In this document: in pieces, positions 25,923 through 35,143 of the stretch | How the letters are laid out: every line of letters begins with the position of its first letter | How positions within the stretch are numbered: position 1 is the stretch's first letter | DNA from: an uncultured Prevotella sp. | GTDB lineage: Bacteria > Bacteroidota > Bacteroidia > Bacteroidales > Bacteroidaceae | Assembly (NCBI GenBank): GCA_900771975.1 | Contig: CAAGPV010000090.1 | Location: forward strand, 62,001-126,000 | Length of the DNA stretch: 64,000 nt | Direction: 5' to 3' | Translations under genes and position numbers: made by a program | Notes under the pieces: generated by a model | What the model was told of the DNA's origin: nothing | Databases searched by the model: none | What the model saw: only the letters and a program-made list of their open reading frames with translations

Positions 25923-26594
25923 ATGGCAAGATTTAATAAAGTACAGGTCATCACAGCCATGAAGGAAACAGGAATGGTGCCGGTTTTCTTCAATTCAGAC
26001 CTCGAAATCTGTAAAAACGTTGTCAAGGCATGCTACGAAGGTGGTGTGCGCGTGTTTGAATTCACCAACCGCGGCGACTTCGCTCACGAAATATTCGGCC
26101 AGCTTGTGAAGTGGGCTGCCAAGGAATGCCCCGAGATGATACTCGGTGCTGGTACCGTGGTAGACGCTCCTACGGCCGCATTGTACATACAGTTGGGTGC
26201 CAACTTCATCGTTGGTCCGAACTTCAACCCCGAAATTGCACCCGTCTGCAACCGTCGCCTCGTTCCCTATAGCCCGGGTTGTGGCTCAGTAAGCGAGATG
26301 AGCAACGCACAGGCAGCAGGCTGCGACATCACCAAAGTGTTCCCTGCAGGCAACGTGGGCGGTCCTTCGTTCGTCAAGAACGTGCTCGGCCCGTTACGTT
26401 GGAGCAACATTATGGTGACAGGAGCCGTTTCGCCCGACCGTGAGAACCTCACCGAGTGGATCAAAGCCGGTGTGCTCTGTGTGGGCATGGGCTCGAAACT
26501 CTTCCCCAAAGACGTTATTGCGGCACAAAACTGGAAAGCTATTTCCGACAAGTGTGTCGAAGCATTAGGCTATATTCGTGAGGCCCGCGCTTGA
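25923..26594 (+). CDS. kdgA: KDPG / KHG aldolase
   Basis: 223 residues. Splits 2-keto-3-deoxy-6-phosphogluconate into pyruvate and glyceraldehyde 3-phosphate. Family marks: GAGTVVDAPTAALYIQLGANFIVGP, PGCGSVSEMSNAQAAGCDITKVFPAG (Schiff-base Lys in TKVFPA), and GAVSPDRENLTEWIKAGVLCVGMGSKLF. With kdgK it completes hexuronate entry into glycolysis. Its last 17 bp overlap the GTG start of the next gene, and its terminator lies inside that gene. Confidence 0.95.
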   Translation: MARFNKVQVITAMKETGMVPVFFNSDLEICKNVVKACYEGGVRVFEFTNRGDFAHEIFGQLVKWAAKECPEMILGAGTVVDAPTAALYIQLGANFIVGPNFNPEIAPVCNRRLVPYSPGCGSVSEMSNAQAAGCDITKVFPAGNVGGPSFVKNVLGPLRWSNIMVTGAVSPDRENLTEWIKAGVLCVGMGSKLFPKDVIAAQNWKAISDKCVEALGYIREARA

Positions 26595-29500
26595 TAACCG
26601 CCTCTTTACAAAAGGCTCCTTATGGCTTCTCTGCCTATGGAGCCTTTTGTTTTTTTCAACTTGCACACCACCCGACAACAAACAGGTAGACAGGTTGAAC
26701 GACCTTTCTTACGCCTGTCATTACCGCAACCTCGACTCTACACGCATTTATGCCAACCGTGCTTTGGCCCTTGCCAAGGCCTATGACGACGGTCAGGCCG
26801 AGGCGCTCAACAACCTTGCGTTCTACCACATCGCCAAGATGCAGTATCGCAAAGCCTCCAACGAGCTCAAACAGGTGGCCCAAATCACCGACAACCAGAT
26901 AGAACTGCTTGTTGCCGACATCCAGCAAATGCGCCTTTGTCAGCGTGAAAGCCGCAACAAAGAGTTCTACGACTATATGGATGACGCCAACAGACGCCTG
27001 CGTCGCATCAACGAAGAGGACGGAATGTTGCCCTCACGTGCCCAAAAACGTATGACATATGCACGCTCCGAACTCGCCATCGTCACTTCCACCTATTATT
27101 ATTATGTAGGACTTGAACAACCTTCCGTCAAAGCCATACATTCCATCGACCCCGACAACGACTTGCGGGGAGACACCGCCCAACAGCTCAACTACGCCTA
27201 TAACGTGGGCGCCGGAGGCATTGTCAGCAATGCGTCTGCCACACAAGTGGCACAAACCGAGTTCGACTATCTGTTCAACTGCTACCTTTTGGCACAGAAA
27301 AGTCGGATGCCTTACTGGGAAGCTAACGCCCTGCAAGCCCTCAGCGAGCACCTTCAGGACAGTTTGGCACGCGCCCAGTTGATGCGCGACAACCCCCTTG
27401 CCATACGCTATCTCAACCCCTACAACATGGCGGACAGTTTGCTATCGGGCTATCTCGCCCAGCGTTCGCTTGACCTTTTTTCGGCTTATGGCGATTCCTA
27501 TCAGGTGGCGGGAGCCTACCGTACGCTTGCCACGTGCTACTGGCAGATAGGCGACAACGAGTCGGCCCTCATCTGTCTGAATGACGCTTTGCGCAAAGAC
27601 ACACTCGTCAACCAAGCCCCAGACCTTGTGGCTTCCATCCGCGAGCAGCTCAGCGTGGTCTATTCCGCCCTCAACGACAAGCAGCAGAGCGACTACAACC
27701 GCAACATCTACCTCGACCTTCACCAGCAGACAAGGCAAGACCGACTGCTCGAGTCGCGTGCAGATCAGCTCAATCGCTCCTCGGCACAGCTCAACGGAAT
27801 GATTGCGGCAGTAGTGGCGGCCATCGTGTTGCTTTGTGTTTTGCTTTATGTCTTCAACCTCTTGCGACTTCGTTCCGACCGCAAGAACACCATTCAGGCC
27901 CTCCTTGAGCCCCTCCAGCAATGGAAAGCACGCAACACCGAGTATTTCTCGCAACTCAAAAGCCGCTACGAAGACATCAACGAAGCCTATTCGCTCAACG
28001 TCATCCACATAGCCAACAACAAGAAACGAAGCCTGGAACAACGTGCAAAAATCTCGTTGGTGAATAGCGTCATGCCCTTTATCGACCGTATGTTGCACGA
28101 AATTGACCGCTTGCGCCGCCATAGCGAAGCCCCGGAAGTGAGGCGCGAACGCTACGGTTACATCGTTGAGCTCATCGACAAGATAGACGAATACAACACC
28201 ATACTCACCCAATGGATACAAATGCGGCAAGGCGAACTGTCCTTACACATAGAAAGTTTCCCCCTGCAACAACTCTTTGACGTGATAGGACGTAGCCGGA
28301 TGAGCTTCCAGCTGAAGGGCATCACCCTGAATGTGACGCCCACCGAGGATGTGGTGAAGGCCGATAGGGTGCTCACCCTGTTCATGATCAACACCATTGC
28401 CGGCAATGCACGCAAGTTCACACCCAAGGGCGGGACGGTCACCATCTCGTCCAAAGCCACCGAAAGCTACGTTGAAATATCGGTGGAAGACAACGGCCAA
28501 GGACTGTCGACCGACAGCTTGTCGTCCATCTTCGACCATAAGGTCTATAACGGGCATGGTTTTGGACTGATGAACTGCAAAGGCATCATCGAGAAATACC
28601 GTAAGATAAGCCAAATATTCAGCGTGTGCCAGCTCTCGGCCGAAAGCACGGAAGGGCAGGGCAGCCGCTTCTTCTTCCGCTTGCCACGCGGTGTGGTGCG
28701 CCTGCTGATAGGGGTTGTGATGTTAATGGGGACGCTTACGGCTTCGGCCACCACCTCTCCACGCAATAGCTTGCTTGACCGTGCCAGCCAATATGCCGAC
28801 TCTGCCTACTTCAGCAACATTCGCGGAACCTACGAACGCACGCTGCTCTTTGCCGATACCTGCCGCTTCTATCTCAACCGCTTCTACCTTTCGCAACATC
28901 CCAATGGGCACATCATGATGAAAAATGCCGATGATTCGTCAGCCGTTCCAGCCGAAGTGAAGTGGTATCGCGACAGTCTTCCCACCGAGTATGGCGTTAT
29001 CCTCGACATTCGCAACGAGTCTGCTGTGGCTGCCTTGGCTCTCCACAAGTGGCAACTCTACCAATATAACAATAAGGTCTATACCCAACTGTTCAAGGAA
29101 GTGTCGGCCGACAGCACCCTCAGCAGCTATTGCAAGCAGATGAGACGGTCGGAAGCCAACAAGACCATCGCCGTTGTCATCCTCGTTTTGGTGCTATTGC
29201 TCATCCTGCCAGCCTACTACTTTATCTACTATCGGCGCATTCTCCACTATCGTTATTGCCTTGAAAAAGTGAAGAACATCAACTGCATACTCTCTTGCGA
29301 CACGTCTGCCGAACACAAACTGTCGGAAATACATCCACTCTTGAGTGACCGTTTTCCAGAGAAACTGCAAGTGGTTGTACAGCAAATACTTGAAGCTTTG
29401 CGTTCAAGTGCCGATAAAGACAAACAAAGCAAGGAGAACATAGAGCTTGCCGAGGACGAAAAGCGCCGTGCAGAATTTGAAGACGAGCGCCTGCACGTCA

Positions 29501-30084
29501 GCAATAGCATCCTCGACAACTGCCTGTCAACGCTCAAACACGAGACGATGTACTATCCGTCCCGCATTCGACAACTCGTAGATGGTTCGGACGAGAACCT
29601 GCAAAGCATGGAGGAATTGGCCAATTACTATAAGGAACTCTACACCATCCTTAGCGGACAAGCCATGCGTCAGGTGGAAAGTATGCACATAGAAAATGTG
29701 AACCTGTCGCTCGATAGCGTATTGCCCGAAGCCAAGACGCTCGACACCGACGTTCAGTTGCAGGGCGACCGTGTACTTCTGAAGTATCTTTTCGACCTCT
29801 TGCGCAAGCAGGCCGGAGGTAAAGCTATGACTGTCAGCTTGGAAAAGCAGCCTAAGTATGCCGTCATATCCTTGCTTGCCACGTCGCTCCACTTCACCGA
29901 CAGGGAATGTCTCAACCTCTTTCAGCCCGCCATCGGCCACATTCCCTATCTGTTGTGCCGGCAGATAGCCCGCGACCACGGTGAAGCATCGGGCCATCGC
30001 GGTTGTGGCATCAGTGCCATTCCCTCTCCCCAAGGAGTTGTCTTTGTCGTAACTTTGCCCCGAGGCAAAGAAGGAAACAACTGA
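26578..30084 (+). CDS. Giant double-sensor protein (DUF5112/DUF5113 type, histidine-kinase-like)
   Basis: 1168 residues. Order: signal peptide, probably lipoprotein-type (Cys29 in FFSTC-TPP); periplasmic TPR-like helices (about 38-400); membrane segment 408-430; coiled coil/dimerisation region (435-560); HATPase with N-box NTIAGNARKF (605-614), G1 DNGQG (638-642) and G2 GHGFGLM (659-665). Then a second hydrophobic segment (706-724), a second extracytoplasmic helical region (728-860), membrane segment 863-885, a coiled coil, and a degenerate HATPase-like end (GHRGCGISAIPSP). It reads as two sensor proteins fused. The phospho-accepting His is uncertain (H477 is a candidate). No receiver domain or response regulator gene is nearby. 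GTG is the only in-frame start that includes the signal peptide. Place between hexuronate and xylan genes suggests carbohydrate sensing. Confidence 0.8.
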   Translation: MRPALDNRLFTKGSLWLLCLWSLLFFSTCTPPDNKQVDRLNDLSYACHYRNLDSTRIYANRALALAKAYDDGQAEALNNLAFYHIAKMQYRKASNELKQVAQITDNQIELLVADIQQMRLCQRESRNKEFYDYMDDANRRLRRINEEDGMLPSRAQKRMTYARSELAIVTSTYYYYVGLEQPSVKAIHSIDPDNDLRGDTAQQLNYAYNVGAGGIVSNASATQVAQTEFDYLFNCYLLAQKSRMPYWEANALQALSEHLQDSLARAQLMRDNPLAIRYLNPYNMADSLLSGYLAQRSLDLFSAYGDSYQVAGAYRTLATCYWQIGDNESALICLNDALRKDTLVNQAPDLVASIREQLSVVYSALNDKQQSDYNRNIYLDLHQQTRQDRLLESRADQLNRSSAQLNGMIAAVVAAIVLLCVLLYVFNLLRLRSDRKNTIQALLEPLQQWKARNTEYFSQLKSRYEDINEAYSLNVIHIANNKKRSLEQRAKISLVNSVMPFIDRMLHEIDRLRRHSEAPEVRRERYGYIVELIDKIDEYNTILTQWIQMRQGELSLHIESFPLQQLFDVIGRSRMSFQLKGITLNVTPTEDVVKADRVLTLFMINTIAGNARKFTPKGGTVTISSKATESYVEISVEDNGQGLSTDSLSSIFDHKVYNGHGFGLMNCKGIIEKYRKISQIFSVCQLSAESTEGQGSRFFFRLPRGVVRLLIGVVMLMGTLTASATTSPRNSLLDRASQYADSAYFSNIRGTYERTLLFADTCRFYLNRFYLSQHPNGHIMMKNADDSSAVPAEVKWYRDSLPTEYGVILDIRNESAVAALALHKWQLYQYNNKVYTQLFKEVSADSTLSSYCKQMRRSEANKTIAVVILVLVLLLILPAYYFIYYRRILHYRYCLEKVKNINCILSCDTSAEHKLSEIHPLLSDRFPEKLQVVVQQILEALRSSADKDKQSKENIELAEDEKRRAEFEDERLHVSNSILDNCLSTLKHETMYYPSRIRQLVDGSDENLQSMEELANYYKELYTILSGQAMRQVESMHIENVNLSLDSVLPEAKTLDTDVQLQGDRVLLKYLFDLLRKQAGGKAMTVSLEKQPKYAVISLLATSLHFTDRECLNLFQPAIGHIPYLLCRQIARDHGEASGHRGCGISAIPSPQGVVFVVTLPRGKEGNN
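26610..26656 (+). terminator. Strong intrinsic terminator of kdgK-kdgA, inside the next coding region
   Basis: Perfect 10-bp stem AAAAGGCTCC (26610-26619) / GGAGCCTTTT (26639-26648) with further pairing in the 19-nt loop (GGC/GCC), followed by TTTTGTTTTTTT. It begins 16 bp after the kdgA stop. The same bases encode the hydrophobic signal-peptide core (LWLLCLWSLLFF) of the downstream sensor. Confidence 0.85.
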
Positions 30085-30175
30085 AAAAAGGCCTTTTTGC
30101 GACGTTTTAGGCGATGATGAAACATTTTGAAACGTCCTTGTAACCTATTTACACGCACTTTTTGAAGGTTTTGCC

Positions 30176-30183
30176 TATCTTTG
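30176..30183 (+). promoter_or_regulatory. -7 box of the xylan gene cluster
   Basis: TATCTTTG, 24 bp before the start codon of the SGNH hydrolase gene. A TTTG lies only 11 bp upstream, too close for a standard -33 element, so activator dependence is possible. Confidence 0.55.
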
Positions 30184-30207
30184 CAACATTAACAACTGCC
30201 TGTAACA

Positions 30208-31449
30208 ATGAAACGACTGTTCACCTTTTTGATGCTGCAAACCCTTGTGCTCGCCTTGTGGGCCCAAACCTGTAGAACTGCCTCGTGTTGCCATTCGGAA
30301 AGCCCATCCCAGTGGACGGGTACATGGGCAACGGCCGTTGAATATACCGGACAGGGCGATATGCCCCGCCACTCGTTGGCTTCGACAACGCTACGGCAAG
30401 TGGTGCGTGTGAGCATGGCAGGCAATGAGAACCTCTCTAACTGTCCGACAACCCTTCGGCTTCAGCTTTCCAACGAGTTTTCAGATGCACCTGTCGAGAT
30501 AAGATGCGTCTATATAGCCAATGCTCTCGACTCTTCCGACATTCAAGTAGGCTCTGCCCGCTACCTTACCTTCAAAGGTCAAAGGGCCGTTACCATTGCT
30601 GCTGGAGCTACAGTGTGGAGTGACGAGCTTACCACATTCCCCCTGAAAGCCCTTAGCCGTGTGGCCATTACCGTCAGCTACGGTAAAAATGTTCCCACGC
30701 ATGCCACCTCCCATCGTGGCTCACGCACCACTTCGTACATCGCAAGCGGCAAGGTGGGGCCCCAACAGAAGTTTTCCACCATTGAGAAAGTAGACCATTG
30801 GTACAACATAGCCAAGCTGGAGGTGCGCTCATCGGCAACCGCCATTGCCGTATTGGGCAACTCCATCACCGACGGAAGGGGCAGCACCACCAACCAGCAA
30901 GACCGTTGGACCGACTTTTTGGCAACGGTGCTCAACCGGCAACAGCCCATAGGCGTGCTCAACCTCGGCATCGGGGGCAACTGCGTGGTGGAAGGCGGAC
31001 TGAGCCAACCGGCTCTGCAACGCTTCGACCGCGACATTCTTGGCCAACACCATGCCACCCGCCTCATCCTCTTTGAGGGAACCAACGACATCGGCCTGTG
31101 TCCAAAAGGACAGTCTGAACAGGTGGTAGATCGCCTCATCAGCGCCTATGTACAACTCATCGACAAAGCCCATGCAGCCAGAATGACCGTCTATTTAGCC
31201 ACCATCACCCCCTTTAAAGGCAACGGCTGGTACACCCCTTTCCACGAAGCTGCCCGACAGGAAGTGAACAAATGGATAAGAACCAGTGGAAAAGCCGACG
31301 TTGTTATCGACTTCGATCGGCTCGTGAGAGACCCCGCCAACCCCGACCGGTTGCGTCCCGACTACTCCGACGACTGGTTGCACCTTAATCCCACGGGCTA
31401 TGAAGCCATGGGCGAATACGCAGCATCACTGCTTCTCAACAACCTGTAA
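30208..31449 (+). CDS. Secreted SGNH/GDSL hydrolase, XynE-like candidate carbohydrate esterase
   Basis: 413 residues with a signal peptide (MKRLFTFLMLQTLVLALWAQ). A beta-rich N-terminal domain (about 30-190) is followed by the SGNH hydrolase domain: block I AVLGNSITDGRGSTTNQQDRW (nucleophile Ser), block II LNLGIGGNCVV, block III EGTNDIGLC, and block V DDWLHLNPTGY with the Asp-x-x-His pair. This set matches the XynE-like subgroup named after the esterase of the Prevotella bryantii xylanase cluster. Likely removes acetyl or other ester groups from xylan or its oligosaccharides in the periplasm. First gene of the four-gene xylan cluster. Confidence 0.85.
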   Translation: MKRLFTFLMLQTLVLALWAQTCRTASCCHSESPSQWTGTWATAVEYTGQGDMPRHSLASTTLRQVVRVSMAGNENLSNCPTTLRLQLSNEFSDAPVEIRCVYIANALDSSDIQVGSARYLTFKGQRAVTIAAGATVWSDELTTFPLKALSRVAITVSYGKNVPTHATSHRGSRTTSYIASGKVGPQQKFSTIEKVDHWYNIAKLEVRSSATAIAVLGNSITDGRGSTTNQQDRWTDFLATVLNRQQPIGVLNLGIGGNCVVEGGLSQPALQRFDRDILGQHHATRLILFEGTNDIGLCPKGQSEQVVDRLISAYVQLIDKAHAARMTVYLATITPFKGNGWYTPFHEAARQEVNKWIRTSGKADVVIDFDRLVRDPANPDRLRPDYSDDWLHLNPTGYEAMGEYAASLLLNNL

Positions 31450-31488
31450 ACCCTATTCTAACCATTCATAAACAAACCATTCACACTC

Positions 31489-32931
31489 ATGCAATCGGCA
31501 AACAACCCACAAGACACCAATGGCTTTTACAAGCTCAGTTGGCTACAACGCATCGGTTTCGGTTCTGGTGACCTTGCGCAAAACCTCATCTACCAGACCA
31601 TCTGTATGTACCTGTTGTTCTTCTATACCGATATCTACGGCTTGGCACCAGGTGTTGCGGCCACCATGTTCCTTGTGGTGAGGCTGGTGGACGTGCTTTG
31701 GGACCCCCTTGTGGGCACTTATGTAGACAAGCACAACCCCCGTTGGGGTAAATACCGGTCCTACCTGATACTTGCTGGACTGCCTCTTACGGTGTTGGCC
31801 ATACTTTGTTTCTGGAACGGAATGGAGGGACAGACCGACACCGCCAAGCTCGTTTATGCCTATGTCACCTATGTTGGTCTGTCAATGCTCTATACATTGA
31901 TAAATGTTCCGTACGGAGCACTCAACTCGTCGCTCACCCGTGACACCGACGAAATCACCATCCTCACCTCTGTCCGTATGTTCATGGCCAACCTTGGAGG
32001 CCTCTGCGTGTCGGCAGGCGTGCCCATTTTGGTGGCTTTGCTGGTGGCCGCAAAAGACCTTCCGCTTGAAATGGCCATCTTCATGGGTTTGGGTTCGCTT
32101 CCTTCTTTCATCTTTATGCCCCTCGTTCCCGCCATCAAGAAGAAGGTGGGAAAGAAGAATATGTTCTACATTTTCTTGTCCATTGCCATCATTGGCATGG
32201 CATTTCTGTATGTCATCAGTCGTCTGGGGCCTGTCAGCAATCACATTACATTGGTCTATATTGCCCAGTTTGTCAAGTCAACAGGCGTTATTGTCGCCAC
32301 AGGATATATGTGGGCACTCATTCCCGAGGTCATTTCCTATGCTGAGTTCACCACAGGCAAACGCATAGCAGGCATCGTCAACGCCCTTACAGGCATCTTC
32401 TATAAAGCCGGAATGGCGCTCGGCGGCGTCATCCCCGGATGGATTTTGGCTGAAACGGGCTATCATGCAGCTGCCGAACAGGCCAGCACGCTCCCCAAGG
32501 ACAGCCATGCCTGGTTTGTGGCCATGCTCATCTACGCCCTCGTGGGCTTTGCCTTGCTCGTGTTCTGCTTTACCCAAACCAAGGAACGCGTGGTGATGGC
32601 CGAGAGCGAAACCAAGAAAGTAAAGGTCAGCGACCTGTGGACCGAGTTCTTCCACAACCGTCCTCTGCGTGTTGTGGCGTTGTTCTTCATCACTGCCTTT
32701 GCCATGATGTCGGTGGGAAATGCCGCAGGAGCCTACTTTATGAACGGTCTGGAGCAGCAGACGCCCTTGGCGCAGGAAGGCATAAGATGGCTGGTTTGCG
32801 TGATACCCGCCTTGCTATTGTTGCTGGCAATGTTCATCATCTCGAAGTATGAACTTACCGACGAGGTGATAGACGACATCAACCGGCAGATAGAAGCCCG
32901 CACCCACAACAGTGCAGAAACCGAGAAATAA
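31489..32931 (+). CDS. GPH-family sugar:cation symporter (XynD/XynP-like)
   Basis: 480-residue inner-membrane transporter with about 12 segments. Family signature RLVDVLWDPLVGTYVDKHNPRWGKYRSYLI at the loop 2-3 position and VPYGALNSSLTRDTDE further on are diagnostic for glycoside-pentoside-hexuronide cation symporters. Place directly before xylanase and xylosidase genes points to uptake of xylo-oligosaccharides with Na+ or H+. The cytoplasmic location of the downstream GH43 agrees with import of short oligomers. Confidence 0.88.
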   Translation: MQSANNPQDTNGFYKLSWLQRIGFGSGDLAQNLIYQTICMYLLFFYTDIYGLAPGVAATMFLVVRLVDVLWDPLVGTYVDKHNPRWGKYRSYLILAGLPLTVLAILCFWNGMEGQTDTAKLVYAYVTYVGLSMLYTLINVPYGALNSSLTRDTDEITILTSVRMFMANLGGLCVSAGVPILVALLVAAKDLPLEMAIFMGLGSLPSFIFMPLVPAIKKKVGKKNMFYIFLSIAIIGMAFLYVISRLGPVSNHITLVYIAQFVKSTGVIVATGYMWALIPEVISYAEFTTGKRIAGIVNALTGIFYKAGMALGGVIPGWILAETGYHAAAEQASTLPKDSHAWFVAMLIYALVGFALLVFCFTQTKERVVMAESETKKVKVSDLWTEFFHNRPLRVVALFFITAFAMMSVGNAAGAYFMNGLEQQTPLAQEGIRWLVCVIPALLLLLAMFIISKYELTDEVIDDINRQIEARTHNSAETEK

Positions 32932-32966
32932 TCCACAATAAAAAAAATTTACCTCCTTTAAAGCGT

Positions 32967-34070
32967 ATGAAAAAGCTATTGACATTGGCCCTGGGCATTG
33001 TGCTTTCCGCCTCAGCCTATGCCCAAACGCCAACATTACAAGAGGTCTTGGGCAAATACTTCCTTGTGGGAGCTGCCGTAGACACCAACCTCACACAGGG
33101 CAACGACCCGCAGGCGGAGGCCTTATGCCGCCGTCAGTTCAACTCTGTTGTGGCCGAAAACTGCATGAAAGGCGAAGTCATACACCCTGCCGTCAACTAC
33201 TTCTACTGGCGTGATGCCGACAAACTCGTCGACTGGGCTGAGCAAAACGGCAAGGTTGTCATTGGCCATTGCCTGGTGTGGCACTCCCAACCGCCAGCCT
33301 GGATGTTTACATACGAGAACGGTGACACCGTCAGCCGCGACGATCTGATTGGGCGTATGTACAATCACATCATGACTGTGGCCTCTCGCTATCGTGGCCG
33401 CATCAAGGGATGGGATGTTGTGAACGAGGTGCTGAACGATGACGGCACCATGCGCCAAAGCCCATACTACACGATTATAGGTCCTGAGTATATCGAGATG
33501 GCCTTTCGGTTTGCCCATGAAGCCGATCCTGATGCCGAACTCTACATCAACGACTATTCGCTATCCAAGCCTGCCAAGCGCGAGGCGATGTGCCGGTTGG
33601 TGCGCTCTCTTCAGCAGAAAGGGTGCAGGGTGGATGCAATAGGTATGCAGAGCCATAATGGTTTCAACTATCCTGACTACACGGAGTATGAAAAGAGCAT
33701 CGAAGCCTTTGCCGGTTTGGGTGTGAAGGTACTCATTACAGAGCTCGAAATCAACATGCTGCCCAATCCAAACGACTTCTCCGGAGCAGAAATCAGCCAA
33801 AAGTTTAAGTATGAGAAAGCCCTCAACCCCTATAAAAACGGACTCACCAAGAAGGGCCAGCGCCTTTTCGATCAACGCTATCTCGACCTGTTCAAGATAT
33901 ATGAACGGCACAAAGACCAGATAGGGCGCATCACCTTCTGGGGCCTTACCGACCGCCATTCGTGGCTGAACGACTGGCCTGTGAAGGGCAGGACCAACTA
34001 TCCGTTGCTTTTCGACCGCAACTATGCGCCAAAGCCGGTGCTCAACGATATCCTGAAACTGTTTGAATAA
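32967..34070 (+). CDS. xynA: GH10 endo-1,4-beta-xylanase
   Basis: 367 residues with a signal peptide (MKKLLTLALGIVLSASAYAQ). A single GH10 (beta/alpha)8 domain: NCMKGEVIHP, HCLVWHSQPPAWM, acid/base Glu154 in WDVVNEVLND, and nucleophile Glu259 in VLITELEINML. WGLTDRHSWLNDWP closes the active site. No carbohydrate-binding module and no lipobox, so periplasmic or released. Size and place (symporter before, GH43 after) match XynA of Prevotella xylanase clusters. 35 bp after the symporter gene, 20 bp before the GH43 gene. Confidence 0.94.
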   Translation: MKKLLTLALGIVLSASAYAQTPTLQEVLGKYFLVGAAVDTNLTQGNDPQAEALCRRQFNSVVAENCMKGEVIHPAVNYFYWRDADKLVDWAEQNGKVVIGHCLVWHSQPPAWMFTYENGDTVSRDDLIGRMYNHIMTVASRYRGRIKGWDVVNEVLNDDGTMRQSPYYTIIGPEYIEMAFRFAHEADPDAELYINDYSLSKPAKREAMCRLVRSLQQKGCRVDAIGMQSHNGFNYPDYTEYEKSIEAFAGLGVKVLITELEINMLPNPNDFSGAEISQKFKYEKALNPYKNGLTKKGQRLFDQRYLDLFKIYERHKDQIGRITFWGLTDRHSWLNDWPVKGRTNYPLLFDRNYAPKPVLNDILKLFE

Positions 34071-34090
34071 CCTTTTATAACCTTTATAGA

Positions 34091-35047
34091 ATGAAAGCAA
34101 GATATTTATATCCCGACGACTACATGGCCGATCCGTCCGCACGGGTGTTTAACGGGCGGCTTTACATTTACCCCTCTCACGACTGGGACAGTGGCGCTGC
34201 CTTTGATGACGACGGTGGTCATTTCCAGATGAAAGACTATCATGTGTTCTCGCTCGACGATGTAATGGAAGGCGAGGTGACCGACCATGGAGTCATTCTT
34301 GACGTGAAAGACGTTCCTTGGGCCGAGAAGCAGATGTGGGACAACGATGTGGTGGAGAAGAACGGACGCTACTATCTGCTTTATTGTGCCAAAGACTATT
34401 GTGGCGTTTTCCACCTTGGCATTGCTGTTGCCGACCGTCCTGAGGGACCGTTTGTGCCGCAATCCGACCCAATACGTGGCTCTTATAGCATAGACCCCTG
34501 CATCTTCAAAGACGACGATGGGCAGATATATGCCTATTTCGGTGGTATCTGGGGTGGACAACTGCAATGGTATAAAGACAACCGTATGCTGAAAAACGAG
34601 TATTTGCCTACGGGAAAGGAACCCGCCATCCCGTCTCGCGTAGCCCGTATGAGCGACGATGTGTTGCAATTTGCCGAGAGCCCACGTCCCGTGCTCGTGG
34701 TTGACGACAACGGAAATCCGTTGGCTGCCGACGACCCTCACCGCTTTTTCGAGGCAAGCTGGATGCATAAGAAAGACGGACGCTACTATTTTTCCTACTC
34801 CACAGGCGACACCCATCTGCTCTGTTATGCCGTGGGCGACAATCCTTACGGGCCGTTCACCTACAAGGGCGTGATACTTGAACCCGTGGTGGGGTGGACT
34901 ACCCATCACAGCATCGTACAGTTTAAGGGTCATTGGTATCTGTTCCACCACGACTGTGTGCCCAGCAACGACACCACGTGGCTGCGCAGCATGAAGGTGG
35001 TAGAACTGTTTTACGACGAGAATGGGCTGATTCCCACCATCCGCTGA
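34091..35047 (+). CDS. xynB: GH43 beta-xylosidase / arabinofuranosidase, cytoplasmic
   Basis: 318 residues, no signal peptide. Five-bladed propeller enzyme with the GH43 triad visible: base Asp14 (MADPSARV), pKa-tuning Asp135 (YSIDPCIF) and acid Glu221 (FFEASWMHKKDGRYYFSYS). A single catalytic domain, with no C-terminal beta-sandwich of the larger xylosidases. Likely trims imported xylo-oligosaccharides or removes arabinose. Corresponds by place and length to XynB, the exo-acting partner of XynA in Prevotella. Xylosidase versus arabinofuranosidase cannot be separated from sequence alone. Confidence 0.9.
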   Translation: MKARYLYPDDYMADPSARVFNGRLYIYPSHDWDSGAAFDDDGGHFQMKDYHVFSLDDVMEGEVTDHGVILDVKDVPWAEKQMWDNDVVEKNGRYYLLYCAKDYCGVFHLGIAVADRPEGPFVPQSDPIRGSYSIDPCIFKDDDGQIYAYFGGIWGGQLQWYKDNRMLKNEYLPTGKEPAIPSRVARMSDDVLQFAESPRPVLVVDDNGNPLAADDPHRFFEASWMHKKDGRYYFSYSTGDTHLLCYAVGDNPYGPFTYKGVILEPVVGWTTHHSIVQFKGHWYLFHHDCVPSNDTTWLRSMKVVELFYDENGLIPTIR

Positions 35048-35080
35048 CGACTGTACATATATTCGTTTCCTCTATAACGC

Positions 35081-35116
35081 ATAAATCCCGACGCTCCGTA
35101 AGGAGGTCGGGATTAT
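35081..35116. terminator. Hairpin between converging xynB and rpmA
   Basis: Long stem ATCCCGAC...CTCC / GGAG...GTCGGGAT with a GTAA loop and one bulged base. Flanking T runs are weak on both strands. Its place between two convergent transcripts suggests a bidirectional terminator. Confidence 0.7.
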
Positions 35117-35143
35117 GTTTGTTTGGAATAAGATGTTTAAAAT

